Shown here one piece after another: positions 7,316-14,405 of a stretch of DNA of 15,920 bases (its first letter is position 1; each line of letters opens with the position of its first letter). The notes under the pieces are model-generated. The model saw only the letters and a list, made by a program, of their open reading frames with translations. It was not told the DNA's origin and did not search any database. This DNA comes from DASUZB01 sp036377075 (GTDB lineage Bacteria > Actinomycetota > CALGFH01), in contig DASUZB010000049.1 of NCBI GenBank assembly GCA_036377075.1, forward strand, positions 1-15,920, given 5' to 3'. Position numbers and translations under genes: made by a program.

Positions 7316-7621
7316 TCAGGAGCCGGGGCGAACGAGTCCGGTCTCGTAGGCCAGCACCACGGCCTGCACCCGGTCGCGCAGGGCGAGCTTGCCGAGCAGG
7401 CGGCTGACGTGGGTCTTCACGGTCCCCTCGGACAGGTAGAGCTGGCCGGCGATCTCGGCGTTGGTGAGCCCCCTCGCCACCAGGGTCAGCACCTCCCGTT
7501 CCCGATCGGTGAGCGCGGCGAGCGACTCCGCCTTGGCGCGGTCGGGCTCGGGCGTGGACTCGAGGAACCGCTCCACGAGCCGCCGGGTGGCGCTGGGCGC
7601 CACGACCGCGTCGCCGGCCAA
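7316..7621 (-). pseudogene. NarL/FixJ response regulator, receiver domain missing
   Basis: About 101 codons remain of a protein normally near 220. What is left is the linker (GDAVVAPSATRRLVERFL) and a complete LuxR-type helix-turn-helix, LTDREREVLTLVARGLTNAEIAGQLYLSEGTVKTHVSRLLGKL, to the natural C-terminus. The receiver domain with its phosphorylated aspartate is absent: homology stops at about 7621 exactly where an ABC ATPase fragment begins on the other strand. A TTG at 7621 could start translation of a bare DNA-binding domain, but there is no promoter or ribosome-binding site because the adjoining sequence belongs to the other gene. It most likely regulated the neighbouring ABC transporter before the deletion. 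Confidence 0.85.
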
Positions 7622-8119
7622 GCGCTGGAACGGCTCTCCGACCGGCGCCTGTCAGGGCTGCGCGCCCACCACCTGGGCGTGGTGTTCCAGCGGTTCTTCC
7701 TGGTCGACCAGCTCAGCGCGCTGGACAACGTCGCCACCGGGCTGCTCTACCACGGCCTGTCCACCAGCGCGCGGCGGCAGCAGGCCAGCACGGCGCTGGA
7801 GCGGGTCGGCCTGGCAAGCCGCCTCCACCATCGCGCCCAGCACCTGTCGGGCGGGGAGCGGCAACGGGTGGCGATCGCCCGGGCGATCGTCGGACGCCCG
7901 CTCGTGGTGCTGGCCGACGAGCCGACCGGCAACCTCGACAGTGCCACCGGGGCGGAGATTCTCGGCCTGCTGGCCGCGCTCAACGCCGACGGGGTGACGA
8001 TCGTGGTGATCACCCACGATCCCTACGTCGCCGCGGGCATGCGCCGCCATGTCCGGCTGCGCGACGGAGGCGTCGTGGCAGACGACCACGTGGCCGGCGA
8101 CAAGGGGCAGGGCGGGTGA
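7622..8119 (+). pseudogene. MacB/LolD-type ABC transporter ATPase, N-terminus with Walker A missing
   Basis: The frame shows the C-terminal two-thirds of an ATPase: ERLSDRRLSGLRAHHLGVVFQ with the Q-loop glutamine, the signature LSGGERQRVAIARA, Walker B VVLADEPTGNLD and the H-loop VVITHD. About 80-90 N-terminal residues including the Walker A lysine are gone, so ATP hydrolysis is not expected. The break at about 7622 coincides with the truncated response regulator. The stop overlaps the permease GTG as GTGA, which is the normal operon arrangement for this family. The open frame upstream of 7622 is only antisense of the regulator remnant. If read from an internal start the product would still be inactive. 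Confidence 0.88.
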
Positions 8120-9351
8120 GCGCGGACGGCCGGACCGGCCCGCCGCCGGGCGCCGCTCGCCTGCCCGCGTCCCGGCTGCGCGCCGCCGACCTGCTGCCGC
8201 TGGCGACGGTCGGGCTGCGGGCCCGGTGGCTGCGGGCGGTGCTGTCGGTGCTGGGGATCGCGATCGGCATCGCCGCGATCGTGGCGGTGCTCGGGATCAC
8301 CCGTTCCAGCCAGTCGGACCTGCTGGCCCGCATCGACCGGCTCGGCACCAACCTGCTCACGGTCGCGGCCGGCCAGGCCCTGACCCAGGAGGCCGCCCAG
8401 CTTCCCAGCAGCGCCGCGGCCACCATCGCCCGCACCGACGGGGTCCAGCGGGTCGCACCCAGCGCCGAGCTGACCGGGGTGCAGGTCTACCGCACCGACC
8501 GCATCCCCCGCTACCGCACCAGCGGGCTGTCGGTGCGCGCCTGCGACCCCAGCCTGCTGGCCGCGCTGGACGCCCGGCTCGCCAGCGGCGTGTTCCTCGG
8601 CCCGGCCACCGCCCGCTACCCCACCGTGGTGCTCGGCCACGACGCCGCCCAGCAACTGGGCATCACCCGAGCGGCGGCCGACACCCGGATCTTCCTCGGC
8701 AGCCACTGGTTCGTGGTCATCGGCATCCTGCACCCGGTCGAGCTGGCTCCGGAGATCGACCGCTCCGCCCTGCTCGGCTTCGCGGTCGCCGCCCGTGACT
8801 TCGACTACGACCAGCACCCCAGCGAGATCTACGTCCGCGCTGAGACCACCCGCACCGCCGCGGTCGCCACCCTGCTGGCCCCCGCCGCCAACCCCGAGCA
8901 CCCCGAGCAGGTCGCCGTCAGCCGCCCCTCCGACGCCCTGACCGCCCGCCTGGCGGTGGCCGACGCCACCACCTCGCTGCTGCTGGGGCTGGGCGCGGTG
9001 GCCCTGCTGGTCGGCGGGATCGGAATCGCCAACACACTGGTCATCGGGGTGCTGGAGCGGCGTGGTGAGATCGGCCTGCGCCGCGCGCTCGGCGCCACCC
9101 GCGGCCACGTGGCCGTCCAGTTCCTGGCCGAGTCGGTGCTGCTGGCCATCCTGGGCGGCACCACCGGCGTGGCGTTCGGCGTCCTGGCCACCTATGCCGT
9201 GGCGCTGCCACGCGGCTGGCGGCCGCTGGTGCCGGCCGCTGCCGTCTGGGCCGGGCTGGGCGCCGCCGTGGTGATCGGCGCGGTCGCCGGGCTGTACCCG
9301 GCCATGCGCGCCGCGCGGCTGTCACCCACCGACGCCCTCCGCTCGCCCTGA
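8116..9351 (+). CDS. ABC transporter permease, MacB/FtsX family
   Basis: A complete 411-residue permease. One transmembrane helix (about residues 37-60, LRAVLSVLGIAIGIAAIVAVLGI) precedes a large extracytoplasmic MacB-type domain (about 61-280). Three C-terminal helices follow, in the FtsX fold, with the conserved VGGIGIANTLVIGVLERRGEIGLRRALGAT and the terminal AARLSPTDAL signature. Such transporters act as mechanotransmission pumps rather than classical channels, exporting peptides, lipids or antibiotics with an ATPase partner. GTG 8116 overlaps the stop of the ATPase remnant. Because that ATPase has lost Walker A, this permease is probably orphaned unless an ATPase encoded elsewhere substitutes. 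No membrane-fusion (MacA-like) gene is present; it may have been in the deleted segment. Confidence 0.92.
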   Translation: MSADGRTGPPPGAARLPASRLRAADLLPLATVGLRARWLRAVLSVLGIAIGIAAIVAVLGITRSSQSDLLARIDRLGTNLLTVAAGQALTQEAAQLPSSAAATIARTDGVQRVAPSAELTGVQVYRTDRIPRYRTSGLSVRACDPSLLAALDARLASGVFLGPATARYPTVVLGHDAAQQLGITRAAADTRIFLGSHWFVVIGILHPVELAPEIDRSALLGFAVAARDFDYDQHPSEIYVRAETTRTAAVATLLAPAANPEHPEQVAVSRPSDALTARLAVADATTSLLLGLGAVALLVGGIGIANTLVIGVLERRGEIGLRRALGATRGHVAVQFLAESVLLAILGGTTGVAFGVLATYAVALPRGWRPLVPAAAVWAGLGAAVVIGAVAGLYPAMRAARLSPTDALRSP

Positions 9352-9383
9352 CGACGGACCCACCCGCCGCCGCAGGCGCCCGC

Positions 9384-10298
9384 TCAAGCGCGCGCCAGGG
9401 CCGGGATGGTGGTGGTGGCCTGGTCGCCGGCGTGGCCCAGGAACGGCAGGCCGAAGGCGGCTTCGATGGAGCGCAGCAGCGAGTAGTGGGTGTAGGGGGT
9501 GGGATCGTGGCCCTGGGGGATCCGCGGTCCGGCCACGATCGTTGGGATCCGGCCGCCGCGGCCCAGGCCGTCGCAGCAGGAGCGCACGTCGTGGCGGGTG
9601 CTCTCGTCGAACGTGACCACCAGGCGGGTGTCCTGCCGCCACAGCGGGCTGGTGGCGAGCTGGCCGACCAGGCGCCGCAGCCACGCGTCGGCGACCCGGA
9701 CCGGACCGGAGTGCATCTCGTGGTGGAGGTCCGGCATGACGAAGACGACGGTGGGCAGGCGGCCCTCGGCGAGGTCGGCGTGGAAGCGGCTGAACGGCAG
9801 CACCCGGTCGCAGCGGTCGGGGTTGTCACGGACCCGGACGGCGTGCATGAACGGGTCGACCAGCTCGGTGTAGGCGCCCGAGCCCACCACGGTGGAGCAG
9901 GGCCCGGGCAGCCCTTGCAGGTAGGCGGCCCAGGAGACGTCGTGGGCCTCCAGCTGGTCGACCAGGCTCGGCCCGGCGAAGGTGCAGGCGCGGCAGTCGC
10001 TGCGGATGGGGGTGCGGCCGCTGAGGAGGGCCACGTAGTTGGGCAGGGAGGGATGGGTGGTCGCGTAGTAGTTGGTGAGCAGCGTGCCTCGGGCGGCCAG
10101 GTGGTTGATGAACGGCGCGGCCGGCGAGCCGATGATCTGCTCGAAGGAGTGGTTCTCCTCGACCACCACGATCAGGTGCTCGGGCGGCCGGGCCGCCGCG
10201 GTGGTCGCCCTCGCCACGGACACCGCACAGCCCGCCAGCCCCACGGCCGCCACCAAGGTGATGGCCGCGACGACCCGCCACCTGCCAACGCCTGCCAT
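9384..10298 (-). CDS. lipoprotein phosphoesterase (PF04185 acid phosphatase/phospholipase C-like)
   Basis: A 304-residue exported enzyme. A signal peptide ends in the lipobox LAGC with Cys24 as the lipidated residue, so it should be tethered to the outer face of the membrane. The mature part has the family motifs: EENHSFEQIIGS (residues 47-58) for metal binding, NYYATTHPSLPNYVALLSG (about 76-94) and VVTFDES near residue 230. Family members cleave phosphate monoesters or phospholipid head groups; the substrate here is unknown. ATG 10298 follows an AGGGAG ribosome-binding site (10305-10310). It is divergent from the NarL regulator at 10465 and converges on the ABC permease with only 32 bp between. 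It looks complete and about 300 residues long, like single-domain members. Confidence 0.9.
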   Translation of the reverse strand: MAGVGRWRVVAAITLVAAVGLAGCAVSVARATTAAARPPEHLIVVVEENHSFEQIIGSPAAPFINHLAARGTLLTNYYATTHPSLPNYVALLSGRTPIRSDCRACTFAGPSLVDQLEAHDVSWAAYLQGLPGPCSTVVGSGAYTELVDPFMHAVRVRDNPDRCDRVLPFSRFHADLAEGRLPTVVFVMPDLHHEMHSGPVRVADAWLRRLVGQLATSPLWRQDTRLVVTFDESTRHDVRSCCDGLGRGGRIPTIVAGPRIPQGHDPTPYTHYSLLRSIEAAFGLPFLGHAGDQATTTIPALARA

Positions 10299-10451
10299 CG
10301 GTCGCTCCCTGCTCGACGCCGCGCCGTTCGCCCTGCTCGCTGGTTGGTCTGATCCCTGACGCCGCCAGCTTGGCCTTCGATCGGGCGGCTGTCGCCACGG
10401 CCAGCCGGCATCCTCGATACCGGTTAGCTGCAACGGGCTGGGAGGCTGGCC

Positions 10452-10457
10452 GATAAT
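10452..10457 (+). promoter_or_regulatory. -10 box of a probable leaderless promoter for the NarL regulator
   Basis: GATAAT matches 5 of 6 bases of TATAAT and ends 7 nt before ATG 10465. No Shine-Dalgarno precedes the ATG, so transcription probably begins at the start codon. The -35 region (TGCAAC at 10429-10434, 17-bp spacer) is weak. Confidence 0.45.
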
Positions 10458-10464
10458 CCTGAGC

Positions 10465-11175
10465 ATGACGATGCAGGGAGGCCCCACCAGGGGTCCGGAC
10501 GGGGACCATGGCCGCCCGGCCGCGAGCGGGGTGCGGGTGGTCCTGGCCGAGGACGACGTCCTGCTCCGCGCGGGCCTGGCCAGCCTGCTGGAACGCTCGG
10601 GCTTCGAGGTCGTCGGGCAGGCCGGCGACGGCCGTCGCCTCCTCGAGCTGGTCCGCGCCAACCGGCCCGACCTGGTGGTGGTGGACATCCGCATGCCGCC
10701 CACCAACACCACCGAGGGCCTCGAGGCCGCCCGGGCGATCCGCCAGGAGCACCCCCGGACCGCCATCCTGGTCCTGTCGGCCCACGCCGAGGTGGAGCAC
10801 GCCATGGAGCTGCTGGCCGGCGGCCGCGGGATCGGCTACCTGCTGAAGCGCCGCGTCACCGACGTGGACGAGTTCGTCGACACGCTGCAGCGCATCGCCA
10901 GGGGCGGCTCGGTGGTCGACCCCGCGCTGGTGGCCGAGCTGGTCGGCGCCCGCCGGCGCGACGACCCGCTGGCCGCGCTCAGCGCGCGGGAGCGCGAGGT
11001 GCTGGCGCTGATGGCGGAGGGGCGCTCGAACGCGGGCATCGCGCGGCGGCTGTGGGTCACCGAGGGGACCGTCGAGAAGCACGTGCGCAGCATCCTGGCC
11101 AAGCTGGGCCTGCCCGAGGACGAGGAGGACCACCGCCGCGTCCTGGCGGTGGTCACCTTCCTCGAGGCCCGCTGA
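10465..11175 (+). CDS. orphan NarL/FixJ-family response regulator
   Basis: A 236-residue two-domain regulator. Receiver domain (residues 23-140): acidic pocket Asp30/Asp31, phosphoacceptor Asp74 in VVVDIRMPP, Ser105 in the switch position and Lys128 in YLLKRR, all conserved, so phosphorylation is expected. A LuxR-type helix-turn-helix (about 175-225) has LSAREREVLALMAEGRSNAGIARRLWVTEGTVEKHVRSILAKLGL. The first 22 residues are a nonconserved extension; GTG 10531 would remove them, but the -10 box 7 nt before ATG 10465 supports the longer form. No histidine kinase is adjacent, so its partner lies elsewhere. The divergent phosphoesterase is the most obvious candidate target, which is inference. 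Confidence 0.93.
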   Translation: MTMQGGPTRGPDGDHGRPAASGVRVVLAEDDVLLRAGLASLLERSGFEVVGQAGDGRRLLELVRANRPDLVVVDIRMPPTNTTEGLEAARAIRQEHPRTAILVLSAHAEVEHAMELLAGGRGIGYLLKRRVTDVDEFVDTLQRIARGGSVVDPALVAELVGARRRDDPLAALSAREREVLALMAEGRSNAGIARRLWVTEGTVEKHVRSILAKLGLPEDEEDHRRVLAVVTFLEAR

Positions 11176-11203
11176 GGGCGGCCGGACCGGCGAGCAGCAG
11201 CGG

Positions 11204-11227
11204 CCACGCCCGCACGAGCGGGGGTGG
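11204..11227. terminator. hairpin between convergent genes, possible bidirectional terminator
   Basis: CCAC-G-CCCGC, loop ACGA, GCGGG-G-GTGG: nine pairs interrupted by one symmetric G/G mismatch. It lies 29 bp after the NarL regulator stop and 22 bp beyond the AraC gene stop on the other strand. No clear T-tract on either side. Confidence 0.45.
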
Positions 11228-11248
11228 AGCCATACCTTGTTCCGAGCG

Positions 11249-12163
11249 TTATGAGCCGCGTTGTTCCTCCGCCGCCCGGTGAGTGGCGCGGTACTGCCCC
11301 GGGGTCGTGCCGGTGTGACGCCTGAACGCGGCGATGAAGTGGCTGACGCTGGAGAACCCGACCTGGTGCGCGACCTGGGTGACGGTCGCGTCGCCGCCCG
11401 CCAGGAGTCGCTCGGCCCGCTCGAGCCGGGCACGGCGCAGGTAGCGGTACGGGGGTAGGCCCGTGACCGCGCGGAACAGGCGGCTGAAGTGGAACGGGCT
11501 GGTGTTGCCAAGCGCCGCGAGCGTCGCCAGGTCCAGGTCCTCGCCCAGGTGGGCATCGATGTGGCGCCGGACTGCCTCGACCGCCTCGCGCTGCCGCGGC
11601 GGTACGGCCCGCGGTGTCGAGGCCGGGCTGCCGGCCGCGCGGTGAAGCCCCACGAGCAGGTCAATGACCAGGCAGTCCAGCCGCAGCCCACGGCCAGGCA
11701 ACCGTGGGTCTGTCTCGGCCGCGAGCCTGCGCGCGGTGAGCTCCACCTCGGGAGTGAGCGGAAGCGCTGCCACGTCAGGAAGTGGCCGCTCCGCGAGCAT
11801 CGCGCTGAGCGGGTCGGGATTCGGGTCCAGCAGCGTGCCGAGCGCGCCGGGCTTCAGCCGCACCGCGAGGTTCCGGTCGGTCGGGAGCGTAGCCCCATGG
11901 TCGCAGCGGAAGGGTTCGCCGTCATGCCCGAGCACGACCACGCCCGGTCCGGCGTCGACCCAGCCGCGCCGCCCGCCGATCCGCCAGCCGCCGCCAGTGG
12001 TGAAGATCACCTCGTCGCCGTCGAACCACTCCTCGGCGGGGTCCCGGAACGGACGGGGATGGTGGCGAAACCGGTCCACCGATGCGACCGACCCACCAGC
12101 GACGTGGACGAACACACCAACCCCCGGAGTTGGCTCGCCGCTGGCTCCCTCCGCCGGCAACAT
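11249..12163 (-). CDS. AraC-family transcriptional regulator
   Basis: A 304-residue regulator. The N-terminal half has a cupin-like effector domain (FDGDEVIFTTGGGWRIGGRRG and AGPGVVVLGHDGEPFRCDHG). The C-terminal hundred residues contain two helix-turn-helix motifs: DLATLAALGNTSPFHFSRLF followed by VTGLPPYRYLRRARLERAE, then VTQVAHQVGFSSVSHFIAAFRRHTGTTPGQYR, the AraC/XylS signature. ATG 12163 is favoured; a TACTGT box 6 nt upstream implies a leaderless transcript, while the open frame extends a little further to 12202. It is divergent from the MFS exporter with 85 bp between, a common arrangement for a regulator of its neighbour. The inducer is unknown. Confidence 0.92.
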   Translation of the reverse strand: MLPAEGASGEPTPGVGVFVHVAGGSVASVDRFRHHPRPFRDPAEEWFDGDEVIFTTGGGWRIGGRRGWVDAGPGVVVLGHDGEPFRCDHGATLPTDRNLAVRLKPGALGTLLDPNPDPLSAMLAERPLPDVAALPLTPEVELTARRLAAETDPRLPGRGLRLDCLVIDLLVGLHRAAGSPASTPRAVPPRQREAVEAVRRHIDAHLGEDLDLATLAALGNTSPFHFSRLFRAVTGLPPYRYLRRARLERAERLLAGGDATVTQVAHQVGFSSVSHFIAAFRRHTGTTPGQYRATHRAAEEQRGS

Positions 12164-12169
12164 TCCGCG

Positions 12170-12175
12170 ACAGTA
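12170..12175 (-). promoter_or_regulatory. -10 box of a probable leaderless promoter for the AraC regulator
   Basis: TACTGT on the minus strand ends 6 nt before ATG 12163, with no Shine-Dalgarno. Same geometry as at 1254, 2181 and 10452. Confidence 0.4.
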
Positions 12176-12215
12176 GCGCAAGCGGCCGACAGCATCGCGC
12201 AAGGACTCGCAAGCC

Positions 12216-12232
12216 CCGGTCCGGGGGACCGG
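12216..12232. promoter_or_regulatory. 17-bp palindrome in the AraC/MFS divergent region, candidate operator
   Basis: CCGGTCC-GGG-GGACCGG: perfect 7-bp arms around 3 bp, centred 25 bp before the MFS start and about 60 bp before the AraC start. It could be a regulator-binding site or, in the MFS mRNA, a small hairpin just upstream of the start. AraC proteins usually bind direct repeats, so another factor may be involved. Confidence 0.4.
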
Positions 12233-12248
12233 TGTTGACTCGCCGTCG

Positions 12249-13493
12249 ATGAAGCGCTACCGCACCACCCTTGGCCACCGCGACTTCCGCCTGCTGTGGA
12301 CCGGCATGACGCTGTCGGCGCTGGGCGACAGCATGAGCCTGGTCGCGCTGCTGTGGTTGGTCTACCAGACCACCGGCTCGGTACGGCAGCTGGGCTGGTT
12401 CGTCGCCGCCTACACCGCGCCGGTCGCGGTGGGCGGGCTGGTCGCGGGGAGCGTGCTCGACCGGTTCGACCGCCGCGCCGTCCTGCTCGCCGACAACCTG
12501 ATCCGCGGTGCCGCCTTCGCCACGGTGCCGCTGCTGTACCGCGCCGGCACGCTGGCGCTGTGGCACCTGTACCTGGTAGCGGCGCTATTCGCCCTGCTCA
12601 AGATGCTGCCACTGGCCGGCGTCCCAGCGATGATCCCCGAACTGGTCCCGACCCGGGAGCTTGACAGCGCCAACGCGCTCGAATCGATCGGCTACGGCGT
12701 GGCGACGCTGGCCGGTCCGGCGGCAGCCGGCGGGCTGCTCACTCGGCTGAACGGCGCCAACGTGGTCGCGGTGGACGCCGCGACCTACCTCACCTTCGCC
12801 GCGCTGCTGTGGCGCGTGCGCCTTCCCACCCGTCACCCCGGCAGCGACCCGGCGCCGGGGCGCGAGGGCGCGGGCGTGCGGCCCGCCCTGCGGTTCGTCA
12901 TCGGCCAGCCGGCCATCATGGCGACGACCGTCATGTTCATGCTGTTCAACGTCGGCCTCGGGATCATCCTGGTACTGCTGCCGGTCTACGCCGACACGGT
13001 GCTCACCGGTGGCGGGGGCGCCGCCGGCTTCGGAGTCCTCTCCAGCGCTCTTGCCGGCGGCGAGCTGGCCGGCTCGGCGGCCGCCGGCATGGTCGCAACG
13101 CGCTGGCCGCTCGGCCGCGCGATCGCCCTCTCCCAGATGGCGGCCGGAGCGTTCCTCCTCGGACTGGTCGCCCTACCTCAGCTACCAGGCGCGGTGGCAT
13201 TCCTGGGACTGTCGGCGTTCGGCAGCGGCCCGCTCACGGTCTGGGCACAGACGCTGCGGATGCGGCTGATCCCCGCCCACCTGCGAGGCCGCGTCTTCGG
13301 GTTGCTGCGCACCAGCATGCAGGCGACGCCCCCGCTCGGAGGCATCGCCGCGGCCATGCTGCTCGCCGGCCCCGGCCTGCGCCAGGCCATCCTCGCCACG
13401 GCCCTTCTGATCGGCGTGCCCGGTGCTGCCGGCCTGCGCCTACGCTCGCTCAGCACCGCCGCAAGCGACCCAGCCAGAGCCGGGGGCGACTGA
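12249..13493 (+). CDS. MFS transporter, MFS_3/EntS-like exporter
   Basis: A 414-residue major facilitator with about 12 hydrophobic helices. The N-terminal HRDFRLLWTGMTLSALGDSMSLVALLWLVYQTTGS is characteristic of the MFS_3 group (enterobactin-exporter and macrolide-efflux relatives). The loop motif between helices 2 and 3 appears as GSVLDRFDRRAVLLADNL. A hydrophilic central loop (about residues 193-213) separates the halves, and LRGRVFGLLRTSMQATPPLGG marks the second half. Export of a siderophore, drug or other small molecule by proton antiport is inferred from family; the substrate is not knowable here. ATG 12249 retains the full first helix; no good Shine-Dalgarno is seen. The divergent AraC gene probably controls it. 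Confidence 0.92.
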   Translation: MKRYRTTLGHRDFRLLWTGMTLSALGDSMSLVALLWLVYQTTGSVRQLGWFVAAYTAPVAVGGLVAGSVLDRFDRRAVLLADNLIRGAAFATVPLLYRAGTLALWHLYLVAALFALLKMLPLAGVPAMIPELVPTRELDSANALESIGYGVATLAGPAAAGGLLTRLNGANVVAVDAATYLTFAALLWRVRLPTRHPGSDPAPGREGAGVRPALRFVIGQPAIMATTVMFMLFNVGLGIILVLLPVYADTVLTGGGGAAGFGVLSSALAGGELAGSAAAGMVATRWPLGRAIALSQMAAGAFLLGLVALPQLPGAVAFLGLSAFGSGPLTVWAQTLRMRLIPAHLRGRVFGLLRTSMQATPPLGGIAAAMLLAGPGLRQAILATALLIGVPGAAGLRLRSLSTAASDPARAGGD

Positions 13494-13536
13494 TGCCGCT
13501 CGCCTGCGGACCCACGCAACTCTGTCCTTTGGCGTG

Positions 13537-14130
13537 TCAGGGCTTGCGCAGGCGGTAGTGCAGGTGGGTAACCCGGTCGCCGTGGACGACCTCGGGGTTC
13601 TCCAGCAGCAGCGGCGAGCCGGCGTAGTCGCCGAAGTAGCGGACGCCGGCGCCGAGCACCACCGGCACCAGGTCCACCCGGACCTCGTCGACCAGCCCGG
13701 CCTGCAGTGCCTGCCCGCCGACGTTGCCCGGGGTGACGGAGAGGTCCTTGTCGCCGGCGGCGGCCTTGGCCTGCGCCACGGCGCTGGCCACGCCGTCGGT
13801 GACGAAGGTGAACGGCGCCTCCGGGAAGTCCCAGTCGGTCGGCGGCCGGTGGGTCACCACGAACACCGCCTCGCCGACCGGTGGGCGGCCGTTCCAGCCG
13901 TTGGTCAGGTCGAACAGGCGGCGGCCGATCACCCCGGCGGTGACGTTGGCCCACGCCGAGCGCAGGTAGTCCGCGCTGGCCGCCGAGACGCGGAAGACCC
14001 GGTCCGGGTCAGCGCCGGTGAACTCGACGTCCCCGTTGCCGTACCAGTCGAACAGCGGGCCGACGTTGTCCGACGGGTCGGCGATGTACCCGTCCAGCGA
14101 CATCGACGCCTGCATGACGACCGATCCCAT
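13537..14130 (-). CDS. dihydrofolate reductase/RibD C-terminal family protein
   Basis: A 197-residue cytoplasmic protein of the RibD_C fold. MQASMSLDGYIADPSDNVGPLFDWYGNGD at the N-terminus, GVIGRRLFDLTNGWNGRPP in the middle and TPGNVGGQALQAGLVDEVRVDLVPVVLGAGVRYF near the C-terminus are typical of the stand-alone actinobacterial members, which probably bind NADPH. The true substrate is unknown; a role in folate or riboflavin synthesis is not implied. ATG 14130 follows AAGGAA (ribosome-binding site at about 14137-14142). It converges on the MFS gene with 43 bp between and has a 13-bp palindrome immediately upstream. Confidence 0.93.
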   Translation of the reverse strand: MGSVVMQASMSLDGYIADPSDNVGPLFDWYGNGDVEFTGADPDRVFRVSAASADYLRSAWANVTAGVIGRRLFDLTNGWNGRPPVGEAVFVVTHRPPTDWDFPEAPFTFVTDGVASAVAQAKAAAGDKDLSVTPGNVGGQALQAGLVDEVRVDLVPVVLGAGVRYFGDYAGSPLLLENPEVVHGDRVTHLHYRLRKP

Positions 14131-14143
14131 GGTGGTTCCTTCC

Positions 14144-14156
14144 GTGATCCGATCAC
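14144..14156. promoter_or_regulatory. 13-bp palindrome upstream of the RibD-like gene, candidate operator
   Basis: GTGATC-C-GATCAC, perfect 6-bp arms around one base, 14-26 bp before ATG 14130 and just upstream of its ribosome-binding site. The location would let a bound repressor block transcription. No regulator gene of an obvious matching type is adjacent. Confidence 0.35.
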
Positions 14157-14235
14157 TGGTCCATGCGCCTTCTACCTGAGAACCCTGCCCATCAGCCGTT
14201 GGCGACCTGCCATGACGTACGAACTGGTATTCGAC

Positions 14236-14274
14236 TAGCCCCGAGCAGATTCGAACTGCTGTTACCGCATTGAG
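14236..14274 (-). other. 3' fragment of tRNA-Glu(CUC), candidate integration (att) site
   Basis: Read on the minus strand, the segment runs from a CTC anticodon plus AA (14274-14270), through the anticodon 3' stem TGCGG, variable TAAC, T-arm AGCAG-TTCGAAT-CTGCT (five perfect pairs, a loop matching TTCRANY), to acceptor strand CGGGGCT and discriminator A at 14236. The U72/A73 ending and TAAC variable loop match actinobacterial tRNA-Glu. The 5' half is absent: the base before the anticodon is C instead of the invariant T33, and no D-arm or matching GGCCCCG acceptor strand lies nearby. CCA is not encoded. This is not a working tRNA. Such fragments, starting in the anticodon loop, are typical attachment-site copies left by tyrosine-recombinase elements. 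Confidence 0.75.
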
Positions 14275-14370
14275 GATGTCTTGGGTAGGCCCGTCATCCG
14301 TAACGCTCTGGGGACGGACGTCGGCCACACTGGCGCGTGACCGAGGCTGCTCGGGACGGTGACCGGGGTC

Positions 14371-14377
14371 GGAGGGG
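14371..14377 (+). promoter_or_regulatory. Shine-Dalgarno for the leader ORF
   Basis: GGAGGGG ends 4 nt before ATG 14382. It is much better than anything correctly spaced for GTG 14402, so ribosomes probably load here. Confidence 0.5.
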
Positions 14378-14381
14378 CCGC

Positions 14382-14405
14382 ATGCGCCAGGGATCAGGGC
14401 GGTGA
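14382..14405 (+). CDS. 7-codon leader ORF overlapping the 14402 membrane protein gene
   Basis: ATG 14382 with a strong Shine-Dalgarno encodes MRQGSGR and stops at TGA 14403-14405, which overlaps GTG 14402 as GTGA. The peptide itself has no recognisable feature. The likely role is to deliver ribosomes to the GTG by termination-reinitiation, or to make membrane-protein synthesis conditional on leader translation. It could also be chance, since such short ORFs are common. Confidence 0.4.
   Translation: MRQGSGR

Noticed and set aside
9826..11691. Long minus-strand open frame spanning the phosphoesterase, NarL regulator and AraC gene
   Set aside because: It crosses three well-supported genes in wrong frames and has no recognisable domain.
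12235..12240. TTGACT as -35 box for the MFS gene
   Set aside because: The matching -10 position (TACCGC, 12258-12263) lies inside the coding region and would place transcription after the start codon and first-helix codons.
14236..14274. A complete functional tRNA gene
   Set aside because: Only the anticodon-to-3' portion is present; D-arm, 5' acceptor strand and anticodon 5' stem are absent and T33 is replaced by C.
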